Assembly (NCBI RefSeq): GCF_000473325.1
Contig: NZ_AXBI01000012.1
Location: 44,531-108,530, forward strand
Source: Leisingera caerulea DSM 24564
GTDB lineage: Bacteria; Pseudomonadota; Alphaproteobacteria; Rhodobacterales; Rhodobacteraceae
Direction of reading: 5' to 3'
DNA: 64,000 nucleotides
The notes beneath the pieces were generated by a model that was given only the letters and a program-made list of their open reading frames with translations, made no database searches and was not told the DNA's origin. Positions within the stretch are counted from its first letter, which is position 1; each line of letters starts with the position of its first letter. Position numbers and translations under genes: made by a program. Of this stretch, positions 17,268 through 25,456 are shown piece after piece.

Positions 17268-18683
17268 GTGACGCGCTATCCTCGTGACTTGCGCGGGTAC
17301 GGTGCTGAGGCACCTGACCCGCAGTGGCCCAATGGGGCCAAAGCTGCCGTGCAATTTGTCCTCAACTACGAAGAAGGCGGCGAGAACTGCATCCTGCACG
17401 GGGATGCGGCCTCTGAGGCGTTCCTGTCGGACATTCCCGGCGCCGCGCAATGGCCCGGCCAGCGCCACTGGAACATGGAGTCGGTCTATGAATACGGCAG
17501 CCGCGCCGGGTTCTGGCGGCTGCACCGGTTGTTCACCGGCGCCGGCATCCCGCTGACCATCTATGGCGTCGCCACCGCGCTGGCCCGCAGCCCTGAGCAG
17601 GTGCAGGCGATGAAGGACGCGGATTGGGAAATCGCCAGCCACGGCCTGAAATGGGTTGAGCACAAGGACATGGCTGAGGACGAAGAGCGCGCCGCAATTG
17701 CCGAGGCCGTGCGCCTGCACACCGAGGTGACCGGAGAGCGCCCGCGCGGCTGGTACACCGGGCGCTGCAGCGCCAACACCGTGCGGCTGGTGGCTGAGGA
17801 AGGCGGGTTCGACTACATCTCCGACACCTACGACGACGATTTGCCCTATTGGCTGGAAACCGGCGGGCGCGATCAGCTGATCATCCCCTACACGCTGGAA
17901 GCCAACGATATGCGGTTCGCCAATTCGCCGGGCTGGATCACGGGCGAGCATTTCTTCCAGTATCTGAAGGATGCCTTTGACGTGATCTATGCCGAGGGCG
18001 GGGCCGGCGCGCCGAAAATGATGACCATCGGCCTGCATTGCCGTCTGGTCGGGCGTCCGGGCAAGATTGCCGGTCTCAAGCGTTTCATCGAGTATATCCA
18101 AGGGTTTGAGGGCGTCTGGTGCCCGCGCCGGGTCGACATTGCCGAGCATTGGACAGAAACACATCCGCCGGTCAAACGCGAACGCCCCAGCCAAATGGAG
18201 CGGGAAGATTTTGTCGCCAAGTTCGGCTCGATCTTCGAGCATTCGCCCTGGATCGCCGACCGCGCCTATGACCTGGAGCTGGGCCCGGCGCATGACTGCG
18301 CGGCGGGCGTCCACAATGCGCTGTGCCGGATCTTCCGCACCGCCAGTGAGGATGAGCGCTTGGGCGTGCTGACTGCGCACCCGGATCTGGCGGGCAAGCT
18401 GGCGGCTGCGGGCCGTCTGACGGCAGAAAGCACATCCGAACAGTCCAGCGCCGGGCTGGACATGCTGACCGATGAGGAGCGCGAGACTTTCCAACGGCTC
18501 AACACCGAATATGTGGAAAAGCACGGCTTCCCCTTCATCATCGCGGTGCGTGACCACAACAAGGCGTCGATCATGGAGGCGTTCCACCGCCGTATCCACA
18601 ACGACCGGGCCACCGAGTTCGATGAGGCCTGCCACCAGGTGGAGCGCATTGCCCAGTTCCGCCTGCAGGACCTGCTGCCGTGA
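17268..18683 (+). CDS. puuE-uraD: Fused allantoinase (PuuE-type) and OHCU decarboxylase (UraD)
   Basis: The 471-residue protein starts at GTG 17268 with GGAG 10 nt upstream. Residues 1-310 are a polysaccharide-deacetylase-fold allantoinase with FVLNYEEGGENCILHGD, WEIASHGLKWVEH and GWYTGRCSANTVRL. Residues about 311-471 are a UraD domain with FGSIFEHSPWIADRA, the catalytic-region LTAHPDLAGKLA, QSSAGLDML and the FPFIIAVRDHNK motif. UraD converts OHCU to S-allantoin, and PuuE opens the allantoin ring to allantoate, so two consecutive steps are joined in one chain. This fusion is known in other bacteria. It overlaps allA by 4 nt (GTGA), indicating coupled translation. Confidence 0.94.
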   Translation: MTRYPRDLRGYGAEAPDPQWPNGAKAAVQFVLNYEEGGENCILHGDAASEAFLSDIPGAAQWPGQRHWNMESVYEYGSRAGFWRLHRLFTGAGIPLTIYGVATALARSPEQVQAMKDADWEIASHGLKWVEHKDMAEDEERAAIAEAVRLHTEVTGERPRGWYTGRCSANTVRLVAEEGGFDYISDTYDDDLPYWLETGGRDQLIIPYTLEANDMRFANSPGWITGEHFFQYLKDAFDVIYAEGGAGAPKMMTIGLHCRLVGRPGKIAGLKRFIEYIQGFEGVWCPRRVDIAEHWTETHPPVKRERPSQMEREDFVAKFGSIFEHSPWIADRAYDLELGPAHDCAAGVHNALCRIFRTASEDERLGVLTAHPDLAGKLAAAGRLTAESTSEQSSAGLDMLTDEERETFQRLNTEYVEKHGFPFIIAVRDHNKASIMEAFHRRIHNDRATEFDEACHQVERIAQFRLQDLLP

Positions 18684-19171
18684 GCGGGCGGCTGACAGCA
18701 AAGCCGCTGACCGCAGCGGCTTTTGTGCCCTATGGCGATGTGATCGAGGTTGCGGGCGCGCCGGACAAGATCATCAATCAGGGCATGTGCGGCCGCCACC
18801 ACGACCGCGCGGCCCTGGACTTCGGCCCCGACGGACGGGCCGGCATCAGCCTGTTTGACGCCAAGGCCCGCCACCTGCCGCACAAGGTGGACATGGTGGA
18901 GCGCCACCCCGAGGGCAGCCAGGCCTTTGTGCCGGTCAGCGGCGTGCCGATGCTGGTGGTTGTGGCGGATGACGACGGCGGCGTGCCGGCCGACCTGCAG
19001 GCCTTCATCAGCCAGCCGGGCCAGTCCATCAACCTGCATCGCGGCGTCTGGCACGGGGTGCTCGCGCCCCTCGGCGCGCCCGGCCAATACATCGTTGTCG
19101 ACCGGATCGGCACCTCCCCCAACCTCGAAGAACACTGGTTCAAGGAGCCTTTCACAGTGGTCGCGGACTGA
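18680..19171 (+). CDS. allA: Ureidoglycolate lyase
   Basis: The 163-residue protein starts at a GTG overlapping the puuE-uraD stop codon. Family signatures include FVPYGDVIEV, the segment PHKVDMVERHPEGSQAFVP and the active-site region INLHRGVWHGVLAPL. It splits ureidoglycolate into glyoxylate and urea, the last step of the allantoin route. The glyoxylate produced is the substrate of the beta-hydroxyaspartate cycle encoded just downstream on the other strand. The permease gene follows after 70 nt, probably in the same transcript. Confidence 0.94.
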   Translation: MSGRLTAKPLTAAAFVPYGDVIEVAGAPDKIINQGMCGRHHDRAALDFGPDGRAGISLFDAKARHLPHKVDMVERHPEGSQAFVPVSGVPMLVVVADDDGGVPADLQAFISQPGQSINLHRGVWHGVLAPLGAPGQYIVVDRIGTSPNLEEHWFKEPFTVVAD

Positions 19172-19241
19172 CCACTGCCCCGAAGCCGCCAATAAAAACA
19201 AGAAGCGGCAAGATCCCCATGACCAACAGGAGAATCCCTTC

Positions 19242-20678
19242 ATGGCTGACACTTCCATTGGGACGCCGGCGCAGCTGCGCGACCCCAATTACACCCCGCC
19301 CCTGCACAAGGCGGTGCCGCTGGGCATCCAGCATGTGCTGGCGATGTTCGTCTCAAACGTGACACCTGCCATTATCGTGGCAGGGGCCGCAGGTTTCGGC
19401 TTCGGCTCCAACTCGCCCGATTTCCCAGAGCTGCTCTATCTGATCCAGATGTCGATGCTGTTTGCAGGCATCGCCACCCTGCTGCAGACCATCACGCTGG
19501 GGCCGGTCGGCGCGGCGCTGCCGATTGTGCAGGGCACGTCGTTTGCCTTTCTGCCGATCATGATCCCGCTGGTTGCGGGCAAGGGCGTGGACGGGCTGGC
19601 CGCCCTGTTCACAGGCGTCATTGTTGGCGGCATCTTCCACGGGCTGCTCGGCACAGTGATCGGCAAAATCCGGTTTGCCCTGCCGCCGCTGGTCACCGGT
19701 CTGGTGGTCACCATGATCGGCCTGGCGCTGGTCAAGGTCGGCATCCAGTATGCCGCAGGCGGGGTTCCGGCCATCGGAACGCCGGAGTACGGCTCGCTTT
19801 TGAACTGGTCGGCGGCGCTGGTGGTGATCTTTGTCACCCTCGGCCTCAAGTTCTTTACCAAGGGGATGCTGTCGGTCTCAGCCGTGCTGCTGGGGCTGAT
19901 TGTCGGCTACATCTATGCGCTGATGACGGGCATGCTGACGTTTGAGGCGGTCTCCGGCTCCTGGGAGCGGGCCGCAGCCTTTGCCCTGCCACAGCCGTTT
20001 AAATACGGGGTCGAGTTCTCGGCCGCGGCCATCATAGGCTTCTGCCTGATGAGCTTTGTCTCAGCGGTGGAAACCGTCGGCGACGTCTCTGGTGTGACCA
20101 AGGGCGGCGCGGGCCGCGAGGCCACCGAGGAGGAGATCGCCGGCGCCACCTACGCCGATGGTATCGGTACTGCCATCGCGGGCTTCTTTGGTGCCTTCCC
20201 CAATACGTCGTTTTCCCAGAACGTCGGCCTGATTGCGATGACCGGTGTGATGAGCCGCCACGTGGTGACCTGCGGCGCCATCTTCCTGATTGTCTGCGGG
20301 CTGATCCCCAAGGTGGGCGCGGTGATCCGAACCGTGCCGATCGAGGTGCTGGGCGGCGGTGTGATCGTGATGTTCGGCATGGTGGTTGCGGCCGGCGTGT
20401 CGATGCTGTCGGACGTGGACTGGAACCGCCGCAACATGGTGATCTTTGCGATTTCCTTGTCCATCGGCCTGGGCCTGCAGCTGGAGCCGGGCGCGCTGCA
20501 GCATATGCCCGACACCGCGCGCATCCTGCTGACCAGCGGCCTGCTGCCGGCCGCACTGATCGCCATCGTGCTGAACCTGGTGCTGCCGCAGGATCTGGCG
20601 GGGGAGGCCACGGAGGAGGTCTCTGGCGGCCTGAGCGGTCACGGCAAAGGCTCGCTGCCGCGTGAGGACCGGGCCTGA
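19242..20678 (+). CDS. NCS2-family urate/xanthine permease
   Basis: The 478-residue transporter uses ATG 19242, preceded by CAGGAG; the frame is open far upstream over allA but that part is a shadow. The N-terminus PLHKAVPLGIQHVLAMFVSN is typical of NCS2 purine permeases (UacT/UraA fold). The conserved motifs ALPIVQGTSFAFLP, SAVETVGDVSG and FGAFPNTSFSQNVGLI are present. About 14 hydrophobic segments span the inner membrane. The FPNTSFSQNVG form of the signature is typical of urate/xanthine rather than uracil carriers, and the operon position behind puuE-uraD and allA supports urate or xanthine uptake. Confidence 0.92.
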   Translation: MADTSIGTPAQLRDPNYTPPLHKAVPLGIQHVLAMFVSNVTPAIIVAGAAGFGFGSNSPDFPELLYLIQMSMLFAGIATLLQTITLGPVGAALPIVQGTSFAFLPIMIPLVAGKGVDGLAALFTGVIVGGIFHGLLGTVIGKIRFALPPLVTGLVVTMIGLALVKVGIQYAAGGVPAIGTPEYGSLLNWSAALVVIFVTLGLKFFTKGMLSVSAVLLGLIVGYIYALMTGMLTFEAVSGSWERAAAFALPQPFKYGVEFSAAAIIGFCLMSFVSAVETVGDVSGVTKGGAGREATEEEIAGATYADGIGTAIAGFFGAFPNTSFSQNVGLIAMTGVMSRHVVTCGAIFLIVCGLIPKVGAVIRTVPIEVLGGGVIVMFGMVVAAGVSMLSDVDWNRRNMVIFAISLSIGLGLQLEPGALQHMPDTARILLTSGLLPAALIAIVLNLVLPQDLAGEATEEVSGGLSGHGKGSLPREDRA

Positions 20679-20702
20679 CAAAGTCACGCCTCCGGAACAA
20701 AA

Positions 20703-20731
20703 AAGGGCGCCCTTGCGGCGCCCTTCTTTTT
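20703..20731 (+). terminator. Strong bidirectional Rho-independent terminator
   Basis: AAGGGCGCC (20703-20711) and GGCGCCCTT (20717-20725) form a perfect 9-bp stem with a CTTGC loop, followed by CTTTTTT on the plus strand and by a T-run from the upstream A6 tract on the minus strand. It separates the convergent permease and bhcD genes. Confidence 0.92.
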
Positions 20732-20749
20732 TGCTGGTTTTACTGTCGT

Positions 20750-21715
20750 TCAGAAATCGACCTCAATCGCGACGCCTTTTTCGACCGCCACGTCCACAAC
20801 CGAGGCCGCAACGGCCAGATCCTGCAGGCCGACGCCGGTGCCGTCGAACAGGGTGATCTGATCGTCCGAGGTGCGGCCCGGATTGGTGCCATTGATCACC
20901 GCGCCGATCTGGGCGACGTCTGCTTCCTGGATCAGACCCTGCGTCACCGCGTGCTGCGCCTCGCCGATGGAAATGGACTGGGCGACCTCATCGGTGAACA
21001 CATCTGCCTTGACCAGCAGCTGGGGGTCCACCTCCTGCTTGCCCTTGGTGTCGGTGCCCATGCAGGCGATGTGGGTGCCGGGGCTGACCTGATCCGCTTT
21101 CAGGATCGCGTCGAAGGACGAAGTGATCGAGATGATCACATCCGCCTCGCGCATGCCGTCCAGCTCGACCGCTTCAAAGGGCAGCCCTGCCTCGTCCGCC
21201 ACCTCTTGCAGGTTCGGCAGCATTTCGGGGTGCAGGTTCCAGCCGATGACCTTCTCAAACTCTCGCTGCTCCAGCGCTGCGCGCAGCTGGAATTTGGCCT
21301 GGTGGCCTGCGCCGATCATGCCGATCACCTTTGCGTCCTGGCGGGCCAGATGCTTGATCGACACAGAGGACGCAGCGGCAGTACGCAGCGCGGTCAGCAG
21401 GTTGCCGCCCACCATTGCTTTCACCTTGCCGGTGTCGGGGTCGAACAGGAATACAGTGGACTGGTGGTTGATCAGCCCGCGCTTTTCCAGGTTGTTCGGC
21501 CAGTAGCCGCCGGCCTTAAGGCCCAGCGTCAGGCCTGCGCGGTCAAAACCGCCCTTGAACCCGTATAGCGCGTCTTCGTGGCCGATTGCCTCGCGCACCA
21601 CGGGGAAATTGCAGGCATCGCCTGCGGCCATGGCGGCAAAGACCTTCTCGACCGCATCGAACGAGGCTTCGCGGGTCACAAGATCCGCAATCGCCTTTTC
21701 CGGAACGATATACAT
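20750..21715 (-). CDS. bhcD: Iminosuccinate reductase of the beta-hydroxyaspartate cycle
   Basis: The 321-residue protein belongs to the ornithine cyclodeaminase/mu-crystallin family, with dinucleotide-binding motif IGMIGAGHQAKFQLRA and the family segments GGNLLTALRTAAASSVSIK and DEVAQSISIGEA. Generic annotation would call it ornithine cyclodeaminase. Its place as last gene of a four-gene set identical in order and type to bhcABCD of Paracoccus denitrificans identifies it as BhcD. That enzyme reduces iminosuccinate to L-aspartate with NAD(P)H and so regenerates the amino donor for BhcA. The ATG has AAGGAG upstream. A 204-nt gap containing a palindromic repeat separates it from bhcC. Confidence 0.9.
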   Translation of the reverse strand: MYIVPEKAIADLVTREASFDAVEKVFAAMAAGDACNFPVVREAIGHEDALYGFKGGFDRAGLTLGLKAGGYWPNNLEKRGLINHQSTVFLFDPDTGKVKAMVGGNLLTALRTAAASSVSIKHLARQDAKVIGMIGAGHQAKFQLRAALEQREFEKVIGWNLHPEMLPNLQEVADEAGLPFEAVELDGMREADVIISITSSFDAILKADQVSPGTHIACMGTDTKGKQEVDPQLLVKADVFTDEVAQSISIGEAQHAVTQGLIQEADVAQIGAVINGTNPGRTSDDQITLFDGTGVGLQDLAVAASVVDVAVEKGVAIEVDF

Positions 21716-21761
21716 GTCTGTTTCTCCTTACTTTTCTATAGGGCCGGCAAAGCACTTGCGA

Positions 21762-21844
21762 AGGGCAGCGCCCGACCCTGGGAGGAAGCGAAAGCGCCCT
21801 CCCGTGGGGAGGGTCGGGCGCTGCCCGGGCTTTCCGCCCGAGCG
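21762..21844. repeat. Palindromic repeat element, copy 2, between bhcC and bhcD
   Basis: The arms GGGCAGCGCCCGACCCT (21763-21779) and AGGGTCGGGCGCTGCCC (21810-21826) are a perfect 17-bp inverted repeat. The loop contains a second stem CCCTCCC-GTG-GGGAGGG. The unit aligns without gaps to the copy in xdhC over 67 nt, and a further short stem-forming tail follows. Lying between two operon genes, it may act as an mRNA hairpin that sets the bhcC:bhcD ratio. Confidence 0.85.
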
Positions 21845-21919
21845 GATTTAGCCAACCGTCTGCCCAAAAAGCCGGCGGAGGGCGGCATGCGCACCTCCGC
21901 CAGTTCGGGGATCGTTTGC

Positions 21920-23083
21920 TTAGTAGGCTTTGCCGCGGGCCGAGACGGGCCAGACGGTTTCGACCTTGCCGTTCCGGACACCGACGTACCAGTCATGCAC
22001 GTTGGCGGTCGGGTCGCAGTGGCCGGGCACCAGGCGCAGCTTGTCGCCCACCTTTAGCGCGCCGTTCGGGTCGGAGACCACACCGTGCTCGTCCGAGCAT
22101 TTGATGTATTCCACGTCGTCGCGGCCGAAGATGAAGGGCAACCCGCTGTCCACCGATTGCGCCTTGAGGCCCGCGTCCACGATGGCCTTGTCGGCCTTGG
22201 CGTGGCTCATCACCTGGGTCAGCAGGAAGAAGGCGTTTTCCCATTCGCCCTGGTCGATCCGGTTGCCGTCCTTGTCCAGAATGCGGCCATAGTCCGCGTC
22301 CATGAAAGCGTAGGAGCCGCACTGCAACTCGTTGTAAACGCCCGAGTTCGACTCAAAGTAGTAGGAGCCAGTGCCACCGCCGGAAACCAGCTCGCACGCG
22401 ATACCTTCCTTCTTCAGGCCCTCAACTGCATCGGCAACCTGCGCGATGGCAATGTCCAGCTTGGCCTTGCGGTCCTCATAGCTGTCCATGTGCTGCATCG
22501 CGCCCTGATAGGCCTGGATGCCGGAGAACTTGAGGTTATCTGCCGCGTTCACCGCCTTGGCAATCTCGACCACCGCTTCGGTGGTCGTCACGCCGCAGCG
22601 GCCTGCGCCGCAGTCGATCTCGACAAAGACTTCCAACTCGGTGCCGTGCTTCTGCGCCGCTGCCGACAGGTCGGCCACGTTGTCCAGATCATCGACGCAA
22701 ACGATGGTGCGCGCGCCGAGCTTGGGCAGGCGGGCCAGACGGTCGATCTTCTGCGGGTCGCGCACCTGGTTGGAGACCAGGATGTCCTTGATGCCGCCGC
22801 GGGCAAAGACCTCAGCCTCTGACACCTTCTGGCAGCAGACGCCAACCGCGCCGCCGAGTTCTTCCTGCAGCTTGGCCACATCCACCGATTTGTGCATCTT
22901 GCCGTGGACACGGTGGCGCATGCCATGCGCCTTGGCGTAATCACCCATCTTCTTGATGTTGCGCTCCAGCGCGTCTAGGTCGAGGACCAGCGCCGGGGTC
23001 TGGATGTCAGCCTCGTCCATGCCCGGGATTGCCGGAACGTCATAGCCGACTTCGAGCTGATCAAAATTTGTCTGTGCGTTCAT
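21920..23083 (-). CDS. bhcC: Beta-hydroxyaspartate aldolase of the beta-hydroxyaspartate cycle
   Basis: The 387-residue PLP enzyme is of the D-threonine aldolase/alanine racemase-like fold type III. It shows TPALVLDLDALERNIKKMG, the PLP-lysine region HRVHGKMHKSVD, EIDCGAGRCGV, SGGGTGSYYFES and the metal-binding C-terminal PGHCDPTANVHDW. BhcC joins glycine and glyoxylate to (2R,3S)-beta-hydroxyaspartate. Without context it would be called D-threonine aldolase or D-serine deaminase-like; the order bhcA-bhcB-bhcC supports BhcC. The gap to bhcB is 16 nt. Confidence 0.92.
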   Translation of the reverse strand: MNAQTNFDQLEVGYDVPAIPGMDEADIQTPALVLDLDALERNIKKMGDYAKAHGMRHRVHGKMHKSVDVAKLQEELGGAVGVCCQKVSEAEVFARGGIKDILVSNQVRDPQKIDRLARLPKLGARTIVCVDDLDNVADLSAAAQKHGTELEVFVEIDCGAGRCGVTTTEAVVEIAKAVNAADNLKFSGIQAYQGAMQHMDSYEDRKAKLDIAIAQVADAVEGLKKEGIACELVSGGGTGSYYFESNSGVYNELQCGSYAFMDADYGRILDKDGNRIDQGEWENAFFLLTQVMSHAKADKAIVDAGLKAQSVDSGLPFIFGRDDVEYIKCSDEHGVVSDPNGALKVGDKLRLVPGHCDPTANVHDWYVGVRNGKVETVWPVSARGKAY

Positions 23084-23099
23084 AGTGATATTCCCCAGT

Positions 23100-24053
23100 T
23101 TAGCTGTTCATCCAGGGCAGCTTGTCGAGGTCGACATTGCCGCCGGTGACGATCAGGCCCACGCGTTTGCCCGCGAAGGCGTCCTTGTTTTTCAGAATGA
23201 TGGCGAGCGGCACCGCGGAGGACGGCTCCATCACGATGCGCAGGTGCTTCCAGATCAGTTTCATCGCGTCGATGATCTCCGCATCGGACGCGGTGTAGAT
23301 CTCGCTGACGTGGTTGCTGACGAAGTGCCAGGTCAGGTCCTTGAGCGGGACCAGCAGCCCGTCGGCGATGGTCTTGGGCGCATCATCGGCGATGATGTAG
23401 CCCGCCTTGAAGCTGCGGTAGGCGTCGTCTGCCTGCTCCGGCTCCGCGGCAATCACCTGGGTTTCCGGCGCCAGCGTCGACAGCGTCAGGCAGGTGCCCG
23501 AGATCATGCCGCCGCCGCCGATCGGCGCGACAACCATGTCGAGGCCATCGGTCTGCTCCACGAATTCCTTGGCGCAGGTGCCCTGCCCAGCAATCACGCG
23601 CGGGTCATTATACGGATGCACGAAATCGCCGCCAGTCTCGGCTTGCACCTTGGCAAAGGTCTCCTCACGCGAGCTGGTCGAGGGCTCGCATTCGGTGATC
23701 CTGCCGCCATAGCGGCGCACGGTGTCTTTCTTGGCCTGCGGCGCGGTGCGCGGCATCACCACGTTGCACGGGATGCCGCGCAGCATGGCTGCGTAGGACA
23801 GGCAGGAGGCATGGTTGCCCGAAGAATGCGTCGCCACGCCCTTCTTCGCCTGTTCCTCATCCAGCCCGAACACCGCGTTGCTCGCGCCGCGCACCTTAAA
23901 GGCGCCCGGCTCCTGGAAGTTCTCGCACTTGAAGAACAGCTCCGCCCCGGTCAGCTCATTCAGATAATCCGAGGTGCGCACCGGCGTGCGGCGGATATGG
24001 GGCTGGATGCGCTCATGCGCAGCCAGCATGTCCTCGTAGGTCGGGATATACAT
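23100..24053 (-). CDS. bhcB: Beta-hydroxyaspartate dehydratase of the beta-hydroxyaspartate cycle
   Basis: The 317-residue fold-type II PLP enzyme resembles threonine/serine dehydratases, with the PLP lysine K53 in EPGAFKVRGASNAV, SSGNHASCLSYAA, the phosphate-binding IGGGGMISG loop and IVTGGNVDLDKLPW. I chose the ATG at 24053, which has AAGGA 7 nt upstream. A second ATG at 24068 overlaps the bhcA stop (TGATG) but has no visible ribosome site and adds five residues. BhcB dehydrates beta-hydroxyaspartate to iminosuccinate. Confidence 0.92.
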   Translation of the reverse strand: MYIPTYEDMLAAHERIQPHIRRTPVRTSDYLNELTGAELFFKCENFQEPGAFKVRGASNAVFGLDEEQAKKGVATHSSGNHASCLSYAAMLRGIPCNVVMPRTAPQAKKDTVRRYGGRITECEPSTSSREETFAKVQAETGGDFVHPYNDPRVIAGQGTCAKEFVEQTDGLDMVVAPIGGGGMISGTCLTLSTLAPETQVIAAEPEQADDAYRSFKAGYIIADDAPKTIADGLLVPLKDLTWHFVSNHVSEIYTASDAEIIDAMKLIWKHLRIVMEPSSAVPLAIILKNKDAFAGKRVGLIVTGGNVDLDKLPWMNS

Positions 24054-24067
24054 AGCGGTATCCTTCA

Positions 24068-25258
24068 TCAGGCGGCAGCCTTGGCGCTGGAGGCGGTGTT
24101 GCCGCGGTAGTAGTCCTGCGCCGCCGCCACGCCAGAGCCCAGCGGGATGTCGAGGCCCAGGTCGGCCATGACCATTTCGGCGGTGGCAATGCCCGAAAGC
24201 GCCATCACGTCGGTCAGGCTGCCCAGGTGGCCGATGCGGAAAACCTTGCCCGCGACCTCGCCCAGGCCGGTGCCGAATGCGACGCCGTATTTCTCGGCCG
24301 CCAGGCTCACGAACTTGTTGGCGTCAAAGCCGTCCGGCGTGCGGATTGCGCTGACGCTGTCGGAGTAGACATCCGGCGACACGGCGCACAGCTCCAGCCC
24401 CCAGGCACGGACCGCAGCGCGAACGCCCTCGGCAATCCGGTGGTGGCGGGCAAAGACGCGCTCCAGCCCTTCGTCCAGCAGCATACCACAAGCCATGTTC
24501 AGACCGTTTAGCAGACCGACAGAGGGCGTGTAGGGATAGGCGCTGTTGGCATAGCCGTTGGCCATGTCCTTGATATCAAAGAAGGTGCGCGGCAGGGTCG
24601 CGGTCTCTGCCGCCTTCATTGCCTTGGGCGAGAAGCCGACAATGGCCAGCCCCGGCGGCAGCATGAAACCCTTCTGCGAGCCGGTGACGGCAATATCGAC
24701 ACCCCATTCATCCATCCGGAAGTCCATCGAGGCGATGGAGGACACGCCATCAACGAACAGCAGCGCCGGGTGGCCTGCGGCGTCCAGCGCGCGGCGGACG
24801 GCGGCGATGTCGGATTTGACGCCGGTAGCGGTCTCGTTGTGGGTCGCCAGAACCACCTTGATCTGGTGCGATGTGTCGGCGGTCAGGATTTCCTCGTAAC
24901 GGTCGGCAGGCAGGCCCTCACCCCAAGGGGTTTCGACGACCTGAACATCCAGCCCGTGGCGCTGGCACATGTCGATCCAGCGGTGGCTGAACATGCCGTT
25001 GCGGGCGGCCAGGATCTTGTCGCCTGCGTTCAGCGTGTTGGTGATCGCGGTTTCCCAGCCGCCGGTGCCGGTCGACGGAAACACAAAGATCTCAGCAGTC
25101 TCGCTTTTCAGAACCTTCTTCACCCCGGCCAGCGCCGGATGCAGGATCTGGCCGAACAGCGGCGAGCGGTGGTCCAGCGTCGGCATATCCACTGCCTTGC
25201 GCAGCGCTTCGGGCATATTGGTCGGACCGGGGATGAAAACCGGATTTTGAAAGCTCAT
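24068..25258 (-). CDS. bhcA: Aspartate-glyoxylate aminotransferase of the beta-hydroxyaspartate cycle
   Basis: The 396-residue class V aminotransferase starts at ATG 25258 with GGAGG 8 nt upstream. It shows FIPGPTNMPEALRKAV, FPSTGTGGWETAITNTL, LFVDGVSSIASMDF and the PLP lysine K196 in TGSQKGFMLPPG. BhcA transfers the amino group of aspartate to glyoxylate, giving glycine and oxaloacetate. It is the first gene of bhcABCD and is divergent from bhcR. On sequence alone it would pass as serine-glyoxylate aminotransferase; the cluster decides the call. Confidence 0.93.
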   Translation of the reverse strand: MSFQNPVFIPGPTNMPEALRKAVDMPTLDHRSPLFGQILHPALAGVKKVLKSETAEIFVFPSTGTGGWETAITNTLNAGDKILAARNGMFSHRWIDMCQRHGLDVQVVETPWGEGLPADRYEEILTADTSHQIKVVLATHNETATGVKSDIAAVRRALDAAGHPALLFVDGVSSIASMDFRMDEWGVDIAVTGSQKGFMLPPGLAIVGFSPKAMKAAETATLPRTFFDIKDMANGYANSAYPYTPSVGLLNGLNMACGMLLDEGLERVFARHHRIAEGVRAAVRAWGLELCAVSPDVYSDSVSAIRTPDGFDANKFVSLAAEKYGVAFGTGLGEVAGKVFRIGHLGSLTDVMALSGIATAEMVMADLGLDIPLGSGVAAAQDYYRGNTASSAKAAA

Positions 25259-25387
25259 GTCGTGCCCTCCTGTGGCGATTTCCTTCACTTTAAGGGGGCA
25301 CTCCGCGCAGGTAAATTTTTTTGAAAAAAGCTTTCAGAAACGCAGGAAGGCGCAGATTTTCTCATAAATTCAGGCACTTTAGTTTTT

Positions 25388-25404
25388 TCACTGTACAGAA
25401 GTGA
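25388..25404. promoter_or_regulatory. Dyad in the bhcA-bhcR intergenic region, candidate BhcR operator
   Basis: TCACT and AGTGA flank a 7-nt centre; within it CTGTACAG (25391-25398) is a perfect palindrome. It lies in the only AT-rich stretch between the divergent bhcA and bhcR genes, where an IclR protein would be expected to bind. Assignment as operator is inference. Confidence 0.4.
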
Positions 25405-25456
25405 TTTTCAGTTTTATCCATAAGCTGCTTATTGAATTGCCTCGGGAGGCCAGAAA

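Noticed and set aside
18750..19241. N-terminal extension of the NCS2 permease into allA
   Set aside because: The extension is the +1 shadow of allA; ATG 19242 has a good ribosome site and starts the family N-terminus.
20750..25258. Reading the four genes as ornithine cyclodeaminase, D-threonine aldolase, threonine dehydratase and serine-glyoxylate aminotransferase
   Set aside because: Each family label is right, but the four-gene order with a divergent IclR gene is that of bhcABCD-bhcR; the beta-hydroxyaspartate cycle explains all five together.
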